Shown one piece after another: positions 1 to 8,950 of a stretch of DNA of 64,000 nt (its first letter is position 1; each line of letters begins with the position of its first letter). The DNA is taken from the NCBI GenBank assembly GCA_049965095.1, contig JBMFWR010000002.1, forward strand, positions 11,968 through 75,967. Direction: 5' to 3'. A program made the translations under genes and the position numbers. The DNA comes from JAKAWW01 sp049965095 (GTDB lineage Archaea > Micrarchaeota > Micrarchaeia > Micrarchaeales > Micrarchaeaceae). The notes beneath the pieces were generated by a model. That model ran no database searches. It was not told the origin of the DNA and saw nothing but the letters and a program-made list of their open reading frames with translations.

Positions 1-170
1 TTGCGAAAAATCCCGTTTTTGCAACAAAAATGATGCTTTTTGCAAAATATAATGGAGCAGTTGTATGTCAGACACTTACCTTACATCAATTTTATTGAAT
101 AGGTTTATGATAGCTCCAATGCAAGGATAATTGCACAATGCACATGATATTGAATACAGAGCAGATGCAA

Positions 171-809
171 TTAGCCGTAAAGGTTGTTCACGTTACTTTC
201 ACTTGGGGTTTTTCCTTCATCAAGTTCTAGATCCTCGACAGTTATGCGGAGCAACCCTTTGACACTTCTTGATACTGAAGGCGCAATATCTTTGGCAGCT
301 TCTATAATATAATTGTAGCCGTCTATAAGGCTAGTGGCACGCATTGCATTGTCAATCATTATGATTGTATTCCATGCTTTCCTCTCTAATACATCGCGCC
401 CTTCTGTAGAGCGCATTAGGCTCTCGCTTATGCCTATGGCCATATGGAGCAATGTTCCATAATAGCCGTTTGGCGGCTCGTTCACCACCTTTATCATGCC
501 AGAGAGAGCAGATGCAAGATCCACAAGAAGATTGTTTTCAAGTGCAAAACGCATAAATTCAGATACGCTTTCTCCATTTTCTTTTGCCATGTCTGCCAGC
601 TCGTCATAATTCTCAACTAGGGTCTTTGCAGAACTGCCTATCAGCTTGTTGAAGTATTTTTCGTCAACCTTTGATAGTTGCACCTTGCCATCAAAAGAGA
701 GTGCGTAAAATTCCATTCCAACAACAATCTTTTTTAATGTTTCGATTGCCTCTATGGCCGCATTTTCTGCAGCTGTCATGTCGTTTCTCTTAAGTTTGAA
801 TAATCCCAT
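171..809 (-). CDS. Hypothetical alpha-helical protein, 212 aa
   Basis: I do not recognise the family. The product is soluble-looking, rich in alanine, leucine and acidic residues, and probably all-helical, with no signal peptide, membrane segment or cysteine motif. The start is well supported: a strong Shine-Dalgarno GGAGGT lies 4 bases before the ATG and an AT-rich TATA-like stretch lies near 841-850. The gene stands alone, and a carbonic-anhydrase-like gene in the same direction begins more than 800 bases upstream. It is very probably a real gene; its function is unknown. Confidence 0.7.
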   Translation of the reverse strand: MGLFKLKRNDMTAAENAAIEAIETLKKIVVGMEFYALSFDGKVQLSKVDEKYFNKLIGSSAKTLVENYDELADMAKENGESVSEFMRFALENNLLVDLASALSGMIKVVNEPPNGYYGTLLHMAIGISESLMRSTEGRDVLERKAWNTIIMIDNAMRATSLIDGYNYIIEAAKDIAPSVSRSVKGLLRITVEDLELDEGKTPSESNVNNLYG

Positions 810-812
810 TTT

Positions 813-818
813 ACCTCC
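813..818 (-). promoter_or_regulatory. Strong Shine-Dalgarno site of the 212-aa gene
   Basis: The minus strand reads GGAGGT directly ahead of the ATG at 809. This is one of the few full-strength Shine-Dalgarno sites in the window. Most first genes here look leaderless, and internal operon genes mostly use GGTG-type sites. Confidence 0.7.
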
Positions 819-930
819 ATTTAATGCAATTTTTTAAGGTAATATATAAACTTATCTTTTTGGTGTATTTATTGCATCTTTTGAAATCGATTAAGCAAGT
901 TAGTAAAATGCATCGCTTTATTTGAATTTC

Positions 931-1629
931 TCACAGTTTTACAAACTTTGCCTCAACTCCGTTCATGAAATCCTTCATGCTGAATCTCTGCATGTCAGAG
1001 AGCATGCGCCTGTATTCAGATGGATTTTGTGCAATGAAGAAAACCTTCTTTATGCCTATGTTCTTGATCCCTATCTCTATGTCGTGCGCAGCCTCATCGA
1101 TGGAATTCAAGTGCACAAAATAGGTGTTGTCGCGCTCGAGCCCCGCCTTTTTGCAAATTTCATTGTAATTTCCTTTTGATGCATAGGTAAAGGCAAGCAC
1201 ATGCATGCTATTGCTCTCGTTGTGGTATTTGCTCAGGTCTATCGGCTCTACCGAAACCTTTACGCCAGGAGCCATTTCCTTGATCGCCCGCTCCTGCTTG
1301 GCGTAATTAATCTTTTCAAGCTCGTCAAGCGTCTCAAAATGCTCAGCTGAGAACTGGCTGACAAGCGCATCTTTCACTTCGCTGCTTACGCCCATACCTT
1401 TCTTTAGCGCACCATATACCACTTTCATTGCGCCGCAGTCGTTGTGCGGCATCAGCTTTATTTCTGTAATGTTTTCGCTATCAAGTATTCCACGTATGCT
1501 ACCCTTCATGCCAGATATGTTTGCGCCTGCATTGCGCAGTACCAAACCACCTGCAACATTGCTGTCTTCTATAGTGCCATTGAGCCTCATGTCCATGCAG
1601 CTTATTGTCAAAACTGTCATCAAATACAC
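931..1629 (-). CDS. Beta-carbonic-anhydrase-like protein
   Basis: The 232-aa product carries the ordered marks of beta-class carbonic anhydrases: a Cys-x-Asp-x-Arg motif (CMDMR) near the N terminus, a conserved RNAGA segment and HNDCGAM, which supplies the second zinc His and Cys. Known family members hydrate CO2 reversibly. The middle and C-terminal parts diverge from typical enzymes, so a related zinc protein is possible. A TATA-like CTTTTATG (1652-1659) lies about 25 bases before a GTG at 1629, suggesting a leaderless GTG start; the ATG at 1620 is the alternative. It is divergent from the helicase gene downstream on the plus strand. Confidence 0.65.
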   Translation of the reverse strand: MYLMTVLTISCMDMRLNGTIEDSNVAGGLVLRNAGANISGMKGSIRGILDSENITEIKLMPHNDCGAMKVVYGALKKGMGVSSEVKDALVSQFSAEHFETLDELEKINYAKQERAIKEMAPGVKVSVEPIDLSKYHNESNSMHVLAFTYASKGNYNEICKKAGLERDNTYFVHLNSIDEAAHDIEIGIKNIGIKKVFFIAQNPSEYRRMLSDMQRFSMKDFMNGVEAKFVKL

Positions 1630-1815
1630 CAGATATTATTTGTCGCAAGCGCATAAAAGGTTTGCCATATAATCGCATAGGGCATTTTGCTCTGATTGCC
1701 TACAATTCCAATACCTTTGCTATGCATGTGCAGAACAATGCTGTAGGTGTGCAATTGGTGCACTACAAAACCGATTGCTACAATGGCTGCTTCAAAACTT
1801 CGCATATTCTGCAAA

Positions 1816-1828
1816 TATTTATATTTAA
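1816..1828 (+). promoter_or_regulatory. TATA box of the Hef helicase gene
   Basis: The plus strand reads atttatatttaaa, centred about 24 bases before the ATG at 1845. That is the expected distance to an archaeal transcription start, so the mRNA is probably leaderless. The site decides the start: the open frame extends 80 codons further upstream, but that part overlaps the divergent gene's promoter. Confidence 0.65.
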
Positions 1829-1844
1829 ACGTGCATTTAGGATT

Positions 1845-3395
1845 ATGCGACCTAGCTGGGATGAGCTGCTTCCATATTCCAAGCTCGTAAATACGGAAGG
1901 CATGGAGCCAAGGGCATATCAGATCAATATAGCAAAAAGTGTCTTTGGAGGCAAGAGCACCCTTGTAGTGCTGCCGACTGGGCTCGGCAAGACAATGATA
2001 GCCGTGCTGGCAATAGCAAAGGCATTGCATTCGGGCAAGCGTGCGCTCTTCCTTGCGCCTACAAAGCCTCTGAGCGAGCAGCATTTCGCCACACTTTCAA
2101 GGCTTCTTAACATAGAAAAAAGCATGATGTTGCTTCTTACCGGAAGCATTCAGCCGGCTAAAAGAGCAGAACTAGAAGCAAATTCAAGAGTAATAGTTGG
2201 AACGCCGCAAACAGTGGCAAACGACCTTTCAAGAGGAGCTTTAAGCCTTGAGAATTTCGGCGTTGTGGTGTTTGACGAGTGCCACAGGGCTGTTGGCAAA
2301 TACGCCTATACATACATAGCAAACGAGTGCAAGGCGCGCGGCATACAGCTGCTTGGCATGACAGCATCGCCAGGAGGCGACAAGAAGCGCATAAGCGCGC
2401 TAATAGACGCGCTCGGCATAGAAAACATAGAGATAAGGAGCTCTTCAGACATAGATGTTGAGCCATACGTAATGCAGAAGGACATGCATGTCATATATGT
2501 TGAGAAGAGCCCTACCATAGATGCGATAGCAGGATTGCTTAAACCAGTGATAAACGAGCACCTAAGCAACCTTTACACCCATGGGTTGAGCCCTTTCAAG
2601 TATTTTGACAACATGCCGAAAGGCAGGCTCATAGAGATAGGAAACAATATAGCGAAGATACAAGCCACGAACTACAAGTATATGGCGCTCAACAATTATT
2701 CATACGTGCTGCACTTGAATCACGCATACGACCTTGTGACAACAGAAACTATATATTCGTTCATAAAGTATTTTGAAGCCTTGAAAGAGAGGTCGGAGCA
2801 GAGCAGGAACGTGCGTAACATACTTGCAAACGGCAATGTTAGCAGCGCATTGGCACTTGCTAAAAAAGCAATAGAAAACAACGAGGAGCACCCAAAGGTA
2901 GAGACGCTTGTTGGTCTCCTCAATAACGGCTTGAAAGGCAAGAGCGTGATAGTTTTCGGCCAGTATAGGACAACGATAAAAAGGATTGCGGAGATACTTC
3001 GCGCTAATGGCATAGACGCAAGGGCTTTCATGGGCAAAAAAGAAGGAATTACCCAAGAAGCGCAATCTGCTGTGCTGGAGGACTTTAGGAACAACAAATT
3101 TAGAGTGCTTGTCGCCACTTCTATAGGCGAGGAAGGCCTAGATATACCAGCGGTTGATTCCGTTGTGTTTTACGAGCCGATACCGAGCGAGATAAGGAAC
3201 ATACAGAGGCGCGGCAGGGCAGGAAGGCTCAAGTACGGGAGCGTGTTCATACTTGCTGCACTGAAGACAAGGGACGAAGCGTATCTTATGATATCCAGGA
3301 TAAGGGAGAAGAGGATGCGCGACATATTAATGCAGATGAAGGAGAAGCTGGCACTGGGCATAAGGCCAGAGGAGAAGCAGAAAAGGCTTGCATAA
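1845..3395 (+). CDS. hef: Hef-type DEAH/DECH-box helicase (archaeal FANCM-like)
   Basis: This is a superfamily 2 helicase of the Hef/FANCM/MPH1 group, which remodels stalled forks and branched DNA. In the 516-aa product the Walker A motif PTGLGKT is at about 44-50, the DECH box at 144-147, the TAS motif at 173-175 and motif VI QRRGRAGR at about 454-461. The protein ends shortly after the helicase core, so the XPF-type nuclease and tandem HhH region of euryarchaeal Hef is missing. Many archaea have such helicase-only forms. A Holliday junction resolvase gene follows 42 bases downstream, consistent with a joint role in recombination and fork repair. The start follows the TATA box. Confidence 0.88.
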   Translation: MRPSWDELLPYSKLVNTEGMEPRAYQINIAKSVFGGKSTLVVLPTGLGKTMIAVLAIAKALHSGKRALFLAPTKPLSEQHFATLSRLLNIEKSMMLLLTGSIQPAKRAELEANSRVIVGTPQTVANDLSRGALSLENFGVVVFDECHRAVGKYAYTYIANECKARGIQLLGMTASPGGDKKRISALIDALGIENIEIRSSSDIDVEPYVMQKDMHVIYVEKSPTIDAIAGLLKPVINEHLSNLYTHGLSPFKYFDNMPKGRLIEIGNNIAKIQATNYKYMALNNYSYVLHLNHAYDLVTTETIYSFIKYFEALKERSEQSRNVRNILANGNVSSALALAKKAIENNEEHPKVETLVGLLNNGLKGKSVIVFGQYRTTIKRIAEILRANGIDARAFMGKKEGITQEAQSAVLEDFRNNKFRVLVATSIGEEGLDIPAVDSVVFYEPIPSEIRNIQRRGRAGRLKYGSVFILAALKTRDEAYLMISRIREKRMRDILMQMKEKLALGIRPEEKQKRLA

Positions 3396-3437
3396 AGGCT
3401 TTATACCTTTTCGGGCATATGTATAAAATGTGATTTT

Positions 3438-3833
3438 TTGCTGAGGTATTCGAAAGGCGCCAGAAGCGAAAGGGAGCTTGTCAATTTTTTCCACGGGATG
3501 AAATATTCTGTAGTAAGAGCGGCGGGCAGCGGCGTGAATGCGCTAAGCCCCGACCTGATAGTAGCGAAGAATGGGAAAAGCTTTGTGCTGGAGTGCAAAG
3601 CCTGGGACAAGGGCAGCATATCGGTGCCTATAGACAAGGTTGAAACGCTTCTGGAGTGGGAAAGAAACGGAAACATGGAAGCATATATTGCATGGAGAAT
3701 GAGCAATGTTGGCTGGTTTTTGATAAAGCCTAATAAGATGAAAAAAACGGGCAAGAATTACACTGTAACAAGGGACATGATTAAAAAGGAAGGCCTTACG
3801 ATAGAATCTTTTATAAATATGGCACAGATGTAG
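3438..3833 (+). CDS. hjc: Holliday junction resolvase Hjc
   Basis: The 131-aa product matches archaeal Hjc in size and motifs: GARSERELVNFF at the N terminus, a Gly-Ser-Gly turn, SPDLIV with the catalytic Asp, then LECKAW with the Glu-x-Lys of the nuclease fold. The enzyme cuts four-way DNA junctions as a dimer. The start appears to be TTG at 3438. The ATG at 3428 is out of frame and runs straight into a stop. It lies between the Hef helicase and the wybutosine gene, all on the same strand and closely spaced. Confidence 0.9.
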   Translation: MLRYSKGARSERELVNFFHGMKYSVVRAAGSGVNALSPDLIVAKNGKSFVLECKAWDKGSISVPIDKVETLLEWERNGNMEAYIAWRMSNVGWFLIKPNKMKKTGKNYTVTRDMIKKEGLTIESFINMAQM

Positions 3834-3842
3834 TGCAATGGT

Positions 3843-4868
3843 GTGGACATGGGAGAGATGCCGGAGCAACTTAAGAACACAATGAAGAAGCAGGGCTACC
3901 ATTTTGTGGGCAAGCATTCTGCAGTAAAGATCTGCGAATATGCAGCGAACGGCCTGGAGGGCAAGGAGCTTTGCTACAAGGCGAAATTTTACGGAATAAG
4001 GAGCTGGCAGTGCATGCAGTCCACAACCGCGATAGGCTGCGATCTCCGCTGCAGGTTCTGCTGGAGGATAATACCTGAAGAGCATGGCTACAAGTGGAAC
4101 GAACTTAACGCTGTTGAATGGGATGATCCAGATTACATAATAGAAGGCATGATAAAGGAGCAGAGGCGCATAGTAAGCGGCTACAAAGCGGTAGCAGATA
4201 CTGAGTTAAAAATGCAGAGATGGAAGGAATCGAACAGCCCGAAGCACGCGACGCTGAGCCTTACAGGGGAGCCGCTGTTCTACCCAAAAATGTCAGAGCT
4301 TATAGGCAAGTTCCACGAGCGCGGCATGAGCACTTTTGTTGTCCACAACGGCACGCTCCCAGAAGCCATAAAGAAGCTCAAGAATCTTCCCACACAATTT
4401 TACATATCATTGCAAGCGCCTGACGAAGAAACATACATAAAGACAGTGGCGCCAAAAATACCAAATGCTTGGAATAATTTCATAGAATCGCTAAAGTTGA
4501 TGAGCGAGATGAAGACAAGGACAGTGCTTCGAATGACGCTCGTCAAGGGACTCAACATGGTCAATCCAGAGGGCTATGCACGGCTCATAGGAATTGCAAA
4601 GCCAAATTATGTTGAGGTTAAAGGCTTTTCGTTTGTCGGCGGCTCGAGGGAAGAGCAGAGGGGCCTTTCGCTTTCGAGCATGCCAAACCACGAAGAGATA
4701 AGGGATTTTGCAAAGCGCATCGCAGAGCTTACAGGCTATATATGGACAGATGAGCATGAAACAAGCAGGATCGTCTTGCTCAGCAGGGATCGCGAATCAT
4801 TTGACAAAAGGATCATAGACTTTGACAAGATAGGCGAAAAGCGGAGCGCAGCAGAGCAAAAAGAATGA
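3843..4868 (+). CDS. taw1: S-adenosylmethionine-dependent tRNA 4-demethylwyosine synthase
   Basis: This is a radical SAM enzyme that builds the tricyclic wyosine base at position 37 of tRNA-Phe from N1-methylguanosine and pyruvate. The 341-aa product has the radical SAM cluster motif C-x3-C-x2-C at about C66, C70 and C73. Three upstream cysteines (about C31, C44, C57) match those that hold the second 4Fe-4S cluster in this family. LSLTGEPL and the KGFSFVGGSR region also fit TYW1/Taw1. The start could be GTG at 3843 or the in-frame ATG at 3849. The gene follows hjc by 9 bases. Confidence 0.92.
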   Translation: MDMGEMPEQLKNTMKKQGYHFVGKHSAVKICEYAANGLEGKELCYKAKFYGIRSWQCMQSTTAIGCDLRCRFCWRIIPEEHGYKWNELNAVEWDDPDYIIEGMIKEQRRIVSGYKAVADTELKMQRWKESNSPKHATLSLTGEPLFYPKMSELIGKFHERGMSTFVVHNGTLPEAIKKLKNLPTQFYISLQAPDEETYIKTVAPKIPNAWNNFIESLKLMSEMKTRTVLRMTLVKGLNMVNPEGYARLIGIAKPNYVEVKGFSFVGGSREEQRGLSLSSMPNHEEIRDFAKRIAELTGYIWTDEHETSRIVLLSRDRESFDKRIIDFDKIGEKRSAAEQKE

Positions 4869-4879
4869 TTCATTTTCTT

Positions 4880-4907
4880 ATTCAAACATTGATATTCAAA
4901 CATTGAT
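4880..4907. repeat. Tandem 14-base duplication
   Basis: The unit attcaaacattgat occurs twice, head to tail, in the short gap between the Taw1 stop and tRNA-Ala. It is a simple duplication in noncoding DNA, and no function is apparent. Confidence 0.85.
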
Positions 4908-5001
4908 GAGCAAGAAAGATACAGTGCAAATATAATTAGTAGGTAGAATGGTGCAAAAGCTATTTTTAATTTATGCCACAACGCCAAAGCTAAAACAGAG
5001 A

Positions 5002-5099
5002 TGGACTCTGCGGGATTTTCATTATTCCGTTCGGAATATATTTTGAACCCGCAACCTCCTGCATGCCATGCAGGCGCGCTACCGTTGCGCCAAGAGCCC
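5002..5099 (-). tRNA. tRNA-Ala (anticodon GGC) with an apparent intron in the T loop
   Basis: The acceptor stem GGGCTCT/AGAGTCC contains the G3-U70 pair that marks alanine tRNA. The D stem is GCGC/GCGC. The anticodon stem CCTGC/GCAGG holds the loop ATGGCAT, giving anticodon GGC. The T stem GCGGG/CCCGC closes a loop of 33 bases instead of 7, so a 26-base insertion lies after position 57-59. Within the insertion ATTCC/GGAAT forms a hairpin. Removing it restores a normal TTCAAAT loop. Exact splice points are ambiguous because adenines flank both ends. The gene lies 12 bases beyond the Sm-like gene and may be cotranscribed with it. Confidence 0.88.
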
Positions 5100-5111
5100 A
5101 TCCGTCAAGCA

Positions 5112-5345
5112 TTATACCGGCGAGACGAAAAGTATGTTACCTCCTCTAAGGAGTATGGTGCCAAGCTTTGCCTTAAGCTCGCCTTCTTCAAGCTCTTCTG
5201 CGTCCTCTATTACGATGTTCATGTGAGCATCGAACGATGTTATCTTGCCGCGTATGCTCATGTTGTTCTTCAGTCTAACCAATGCCTTCTGGCCCAGTAT
5301 CCTGTTCAAAAGGTCGAACGGTCTTTCTTGTTGCATCATTGCCAT
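5112..5345 (-). CDS. Archaeal Sm-like (LSm) RNA-binding protein
   Basis: The 77-aa product is the right length for an archaeal SmAP. It has the Sm1 region (RPFDLLNRILGQKALVRLKN, then a loop with SFDAHMNIVIEDAEE) and the Sm2 motif ILLRGGNILFVSP. Such proteins form rings that bind U-rich RNA and act in RNA processing. The gene is 31 bases downstream of rpoA2 in the same direction, with an AAGGTG Shine-Dalgarno, so it is probably part of the polymerase operon. A tRNA gene follows immediately. Confidence 0.92.
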   Translation of the reverse strand: MAMMQQERPFDLLNRILGQKALVRLKNNMSIRGKITSFDAHMNIVIEDAEELEEGELKAKLGTILLRGGNILFVSPV

Positions 5346-5376
5346 TTATTACACCTTTACGCATTATTTTTGATTT

Positions 5377-6414
5377 TTACTTCAGCTTCTTTATATCTTC
5401 TTTCTTTACCGCAAGAGTCACGTAGCCTGTTCCCACGTTGACCTGCTTGCCTATCAGTATGTTTTCAGCCACTCCCTTGAGAGGATCCTTCTCACCAAAT
5501 ATGCTTGCATTTACCAGGTGCTTTGCGGTTTCCTCGTAAGCGGCTTTCGCAAGCACCGAGTTCTTCTCTCCGGCAATGCCGTGCCTTCCGATGCTTTTTA
5601 TAGAACCAAGAAGCGTCATTGTATCAGCTATGAGCGATATGTGCCTGAAGCTTACCGTAAGCCCTTCATCCTCTATCGTTGAAAGGAACTCGTTGGCAAG
5701 CACGTTCCTTGCCGCTTCAATTCCATAAGCTTTAGCTATCTCAAATGGATCATTGCAATAGATGTGCCATTTGTCAACACCATCTACTTCCATGACTTTT
5801 ATCACATTGCTCCCGTTTGTTGCTATGAAAAAGGTTCCGTCATCATTTTCCTGTATCACTGCTTTCTTTATACCCTCTATGCCTGCTACTGCTGTGTTGA
5901 GTATGTGCACGAAAAGAGTTCTGAGCGCCTTGGTGCTCGGATAGCTTTTCTTTTCCGCTTTTACCTTTATCGAATCGCCTTCCACAGTTGCTTCTACGTT
6001 GCTCATGTGGCTTATCGAGTTGTGCAAGCTTTTCATTGTGAGCTCGTAGAAAGACAGCTTTTCCCTATCTACATCTATGCTTAAAGTGCCCGCTCTAAAG
6101 TCTTCGGTATAGTTTGAAACAAGATCTATTATCTTTACCTCTTCCATCTTTCTCCATACCGCTCTTACCTTCTCGTAGTTCTTCGAGATCGAAGGATCCA
6201 GGTAAACCCTCATGAATGGAGATCTTGGGCGCTTCCTCGCGTCAGCAAGCTCTATCATGCGCGGAAGGCCCCTTGTTTGTATTACAGAGCTTACTCCTGC
6301 AGAATGGAATACCCTAAGCATCATCTGGGTGCTCGGCTCTCCTATCGATTCGGCCGCAACAGTGCCTATAGCTTCTCCTGGAACCGCTTTTATGCTGTTT
6401 TTAATTGCCATCAT
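5377..6414 (-). CDS. rpoA2: DNA-directed RNA polymerase subunit A''
   Basis: This is the C-terminal part of the largest polymerase subunit, encoded separately as in most archaea. The 345-aa product opens with the trigger-loop region (PGEAIGTVAAESIGEPSTQM, then MLRVFHSAGV) and ends with the conserved segment where SIGRHGIAGEKNSVLAKAAYEE is typical. The ATG at 6414 overlaps the rpoA1 stop by 4 bases (ATGA), so translation is probably coupled. Confidence 0.97.
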   Translation of the reverse strand: MMAIKNSIKAVPGEAIGTVAAESIGEPSTQMMLRVFHSAGVSSVIQTRGLPRMIELADARKRPRSPFMRVYLDPSISKNYEKVRAVWRKMEEVKIIDLVSNYTEDFRAGTLSIDVDREKLSFYELTMKSLHNSISHMSNVEATVEGDSIKVKAEKKSYPSTKALRTLFVHILNTAVAGIEGIKKAVIQENDDGTFFIATNGSNVIKVMEVDGVDKWHIYCNDPFEIAKAYGIEAARNVLANEFLSTIEDEGLTVSFRHISLIADTMTLLGSIKSIGRHGIAGEKNSVLAKAAYEETAKHLVNASIFGEKDPLKGVAENILIGKQVNVGTGYVTLAVKKEDIKKLK

Positions 6415-8945
6415 TGCTCACCCTTCAAAAGCTCCTTTGTCGGATCTATGCCGTCCCCGCCGTAAAGCGTCTGTACCAAAACATTGCCGGCGTCTTTTAC
6501 GGAAAGATCATCATCTATGTAGAAATCCTGCATGGCGTTGATAAGACGTCTTTGCAGGTAACCGCTCTGCGTTATTACTACGTATTTGACCACAGCAGAG
6601 TCTCTTGCTCCCATCGCATGCATGAACAGCTCTGTAGGGGACAAGCCAGAGAAGAAGGATGACTTTATAAAGCCTTTTAGCTCTGGATCCTTGTCGTTCT
6701 TCCTGAAATATGGCAAGGTTCTGCCCGTATAGCCTCTTATCGTGCGCTTTCCTCTTACCGCTTGCTGCCCCAGCAGCATTGTCGATGCGACGAACTGCAC
6801 CATGTTTCCTCTTGCGCCAATCGCGATCATGAGCTTTGCGTTGTTGGAATTGTCTAGATATTTGTTGAGCACCTTACCAGAGAGCGAACGCGCTTCCTCA
6901 AGCTGCGCCATCATCTCCACCTCAAGGGTTTCCTTCTTCGTATATCCAGGAAGCGGCTCTATCTTGTTCTCCTTGTAGCTCGTGTAAAGCTCAGAAACCT
7001 TTGCTTTAACCTCGTTTACAAGCTCGTCTTTTGCCTTCAGTATCTCGTCGCTTGGGTAGTAGTCCCTCACGCTTATTGTCACTGCACCCAGATACGCAGC
7101 TCTGAGAGAAAGCTTGGCTATCCTGAACAAAAAGTCTCTTGCTGCCTCAGCGCCGTAATCCGCGAATATCTTTAGTATAAGCTTTGCTGGACCTTCTCCA
7201 ACCTCATCCTTCCCTAGGCTGCCTTCAACAAGCGTGCCTTTCTTTATCACCACTGTGCCCCTCTTGCCCTTGTACTCGAAATCGAGATCGCTTGGAAGCA
7301 CCATCGAAGCTATCGCCTTGCCGCTATATAGGCCGTTCTTTTCTGGCTTTGGCAGCTCGAATATACCTATGTCGCTGAGCATCAGCGCGGCTTCATCCTT
7401 TGTATAGTAGCTCCCGTCTTTTGTAAGGTGGTATATGCCAGAAAGCTCATCCTCTTCTATGAAGAGTACAGGCTTGCCGTCTCTTGGCGACAATATTACA
7501 TCCTTTGGCTGCATTAAGTACCTGGCTTCTGCTATGGCTTCAAGAGACTGCGGCACGTGGAGGTTCATTTCATCTCCATCGAAATCAGCATTGTACGGGT
7601 ATGCTGAAGAAACATGAATTCTTATGACCTTGCCAGGAAGCACTTTTACGGTATGCGCCATTATCGATATTCGGTGAAGAGTGGGCTGCCTGTTCATGAG
7701 CACTATGTCGCCATCTATAAGCTGCCTTTCCAGTATGAAGCCTGGCTGCAGCTCTTTGAGCAGCTCTTCTCTATTGGTATCGGTGACGCGCTTCCTTATT
7801 CCTTCTTTGGTTATCATGTTCAGCACTGTCGGGTATGTGTTGCGCTCCAGGTATTTTCTTGCCTCTTCTATGTTCCATTGGGTAACGTAAAGCGGCACGG
7901 TAAGGCTCTCAGCCATCTTTTGGGGCACGCCTATCTGGTCTACGGTAAGGCTCGAATCAGGCACTATTACGGTTCTTGCCGAGAAGTTGACTCTTTTGCC
8001 GCTCAGGTTGTATCTAAGCCTGCCCTCCTTGCCCTTAAGCCTCTGCACAAGGGTCTTTAGCGGCCTTGTGCTTCTGTGCCTTGCGACAGGCACGCCAGGC
8101 GTTTCGTTGTTGAAATATGTAGTTACCTGGTATTGGAGCAATTCCCACAGGTCGTCTATTATTATCTGGGGGGCTCCTGCATCTATGTCCTGCTCAAGCC
8201 TCTGGTTTATCCTCATTATGTCGACAAGCTTGTGCGTCAAGTCGTCCTCGCTCCTCTCTCCGGATTCAAGGGTTATTGAAGGCCTTACATTGACAGGTGG
8301 CACAAGCAAGACGGTAAGCACGAACCATTCGGGCCTTGTAACGCTTGGATCAATCCCTATGAGCTTAAGATCGTCGTCGCTTATCTTCGAAAGCCAGTTC
8401 AGTATCTCGTCAGGCTTAAGCCTATTGCCATTTATGTAGAAGAACGTTGGCCTCTCGAATTTGATCTTCGGCTGCTCTGCGCCGCAGTGAGGGCACTTCT
8501 TTATGGATTTTATCTTTTTAAGCAGGTCCATGCCTCCAAGCTCCTGTTCCTGCACTTCCTGCTCATCCTCTTCTTTGACAATCAGGTCGCTTGCGACTGG
8601 CTTCAGCTCCTTTATCTGCTCGTCGCCTATAAGTATCCTATGGCATTTGTAGCATGTAGACTGCAAAAGCAGATATATCATCTTCGCGTATTCTGGGTGT
8701 ATTACAGGCCTAACCAGATCTATATGGCCGAAATGCCCCGGGCAGACCTTTGCCCTTCCGCCGCATGTCTTGCATTTCAAGCCAGGATCTATAACGCCTA
8801 GCCTCTGGTCTACAAGCCCCCCATCTATAGGGTAGCCGTCCTCATTATACGTGTCTGGCACTACAAGCTTTGCGACGCTAATGCGCCTTATCTCATCGGG
8901 GCTTATGACCCCAAATCTTATATGATCTATAAATTCAGCTTGCAT
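6411..8945 (-). CDS. rpoA1: DNA-directed RNA polymerase subunit A'
   Basis: This is the larger part of the largest subunit and carries the active-site metal loop NADFDGD in mid-protein, followed by EMNLHVPQS. The N-terminal clamp zinc site is seen as CKTCGG then CPGHFGH, and a second CxxC pair follows before the long body. The frame stays open to a GTG at 8954 that overlaps the rpoB stop, but the ATG at 8945 with GAGTGAT just upstream is the better start and gives about 844 aa. Together with A'' it forms the homologue of bacterial beta'. Confidence 0.97.
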   Translation of the reverse strand: MQAEFIDHIRFGVISPDEIRRISVAKLVVPDTYNEDGYPIDGGLVDQRLGVIDPGLKCKTCGGRAKVCPGHFGHIDLVRPVIHPEYAKMIYLLLQSTCYKCHRILIGDEQIKELKPVASDLIVKEEDEQEVQEQELGGMDLLKKIKSIKKCPHCGAEQPKIKFERPTFFYINGNRLKPDEILNWLSKISDDDLKLIGIDPSVTRPEWFVLTVLLVPPVNVRPSITLESGERSEDDLTHKLVDIMRINQRLEQDIDAGAPQIIIDDLWELLQYQVTTYFNNETPGVPVARHRSTRPLKTLVQRLKGKEGRLRYNLSGKRVNFSARTVIVPDSSLTVDQIGVPQKMAESLTVPLYVTQWNIEEARKYLERNTYPTVLNMITKEGIRKRVTDTNREELLKELQPGFILERQLIDGDIVLMNRQPTLHRISIMAHTVKVLPGKVIRIHVSSAYPYNADFDGDEMNLHVPQSLEAIAEARYLMQPKDVILSPRDGKPVLFIEEDELSGIYHLTKDGSYYTKDEAALMLSDIGIFELPKPEKNGLYSGKAIASMVLPSDLDFEYKGKRGTVVIKKGTLVEGSLGKDEVGEGPAKLILKIFADYGAEAARDFLFRIAKLSLRAAYLGAVTISVRDYYPSDEILKAKDELVNEVKAKVSELYTSYKENKIEPLPGYTKKETLEVEMMAQLEEARSLSGKVLNKYLDNSNNAKLMIAIGARGNMVQFVASTMLLGQQAVRGKRTIRGYTGRTLPYFRKNDKDPELKGFIKSSFFSGLSPTELFMHAMGARDSAVVKYVVITQSGYLQRRLINAMQDFYIDDDLSVKDAGNVLVQTLYGGDGIDPTKELLKGEQ

Positions 8946-8950
8946 TATAA

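Noticed and set aside
1..170. Repeated ttttgca words and a short caaaaa/tttttg hairpin at the left end
   Set aside because: Low-complexity AT-rich sequence; no regular spacing that would suggest a CRISPR array or an origin.
1605..1844. 80-codon N-terminal extension of the Hef helicase frame
   Set aside because: It overlaps the divergent promoter and start of the carbonic-anhydrase-like gene, has no helicase similarity, and a TATA box sits 24 bases before ATG 1845.
1620..2084. 154-codon minus-strand frame over the helicase gene
   Set aside because: It lies opposite a well-supported helicase with conserved motifs and has an improbable composition.
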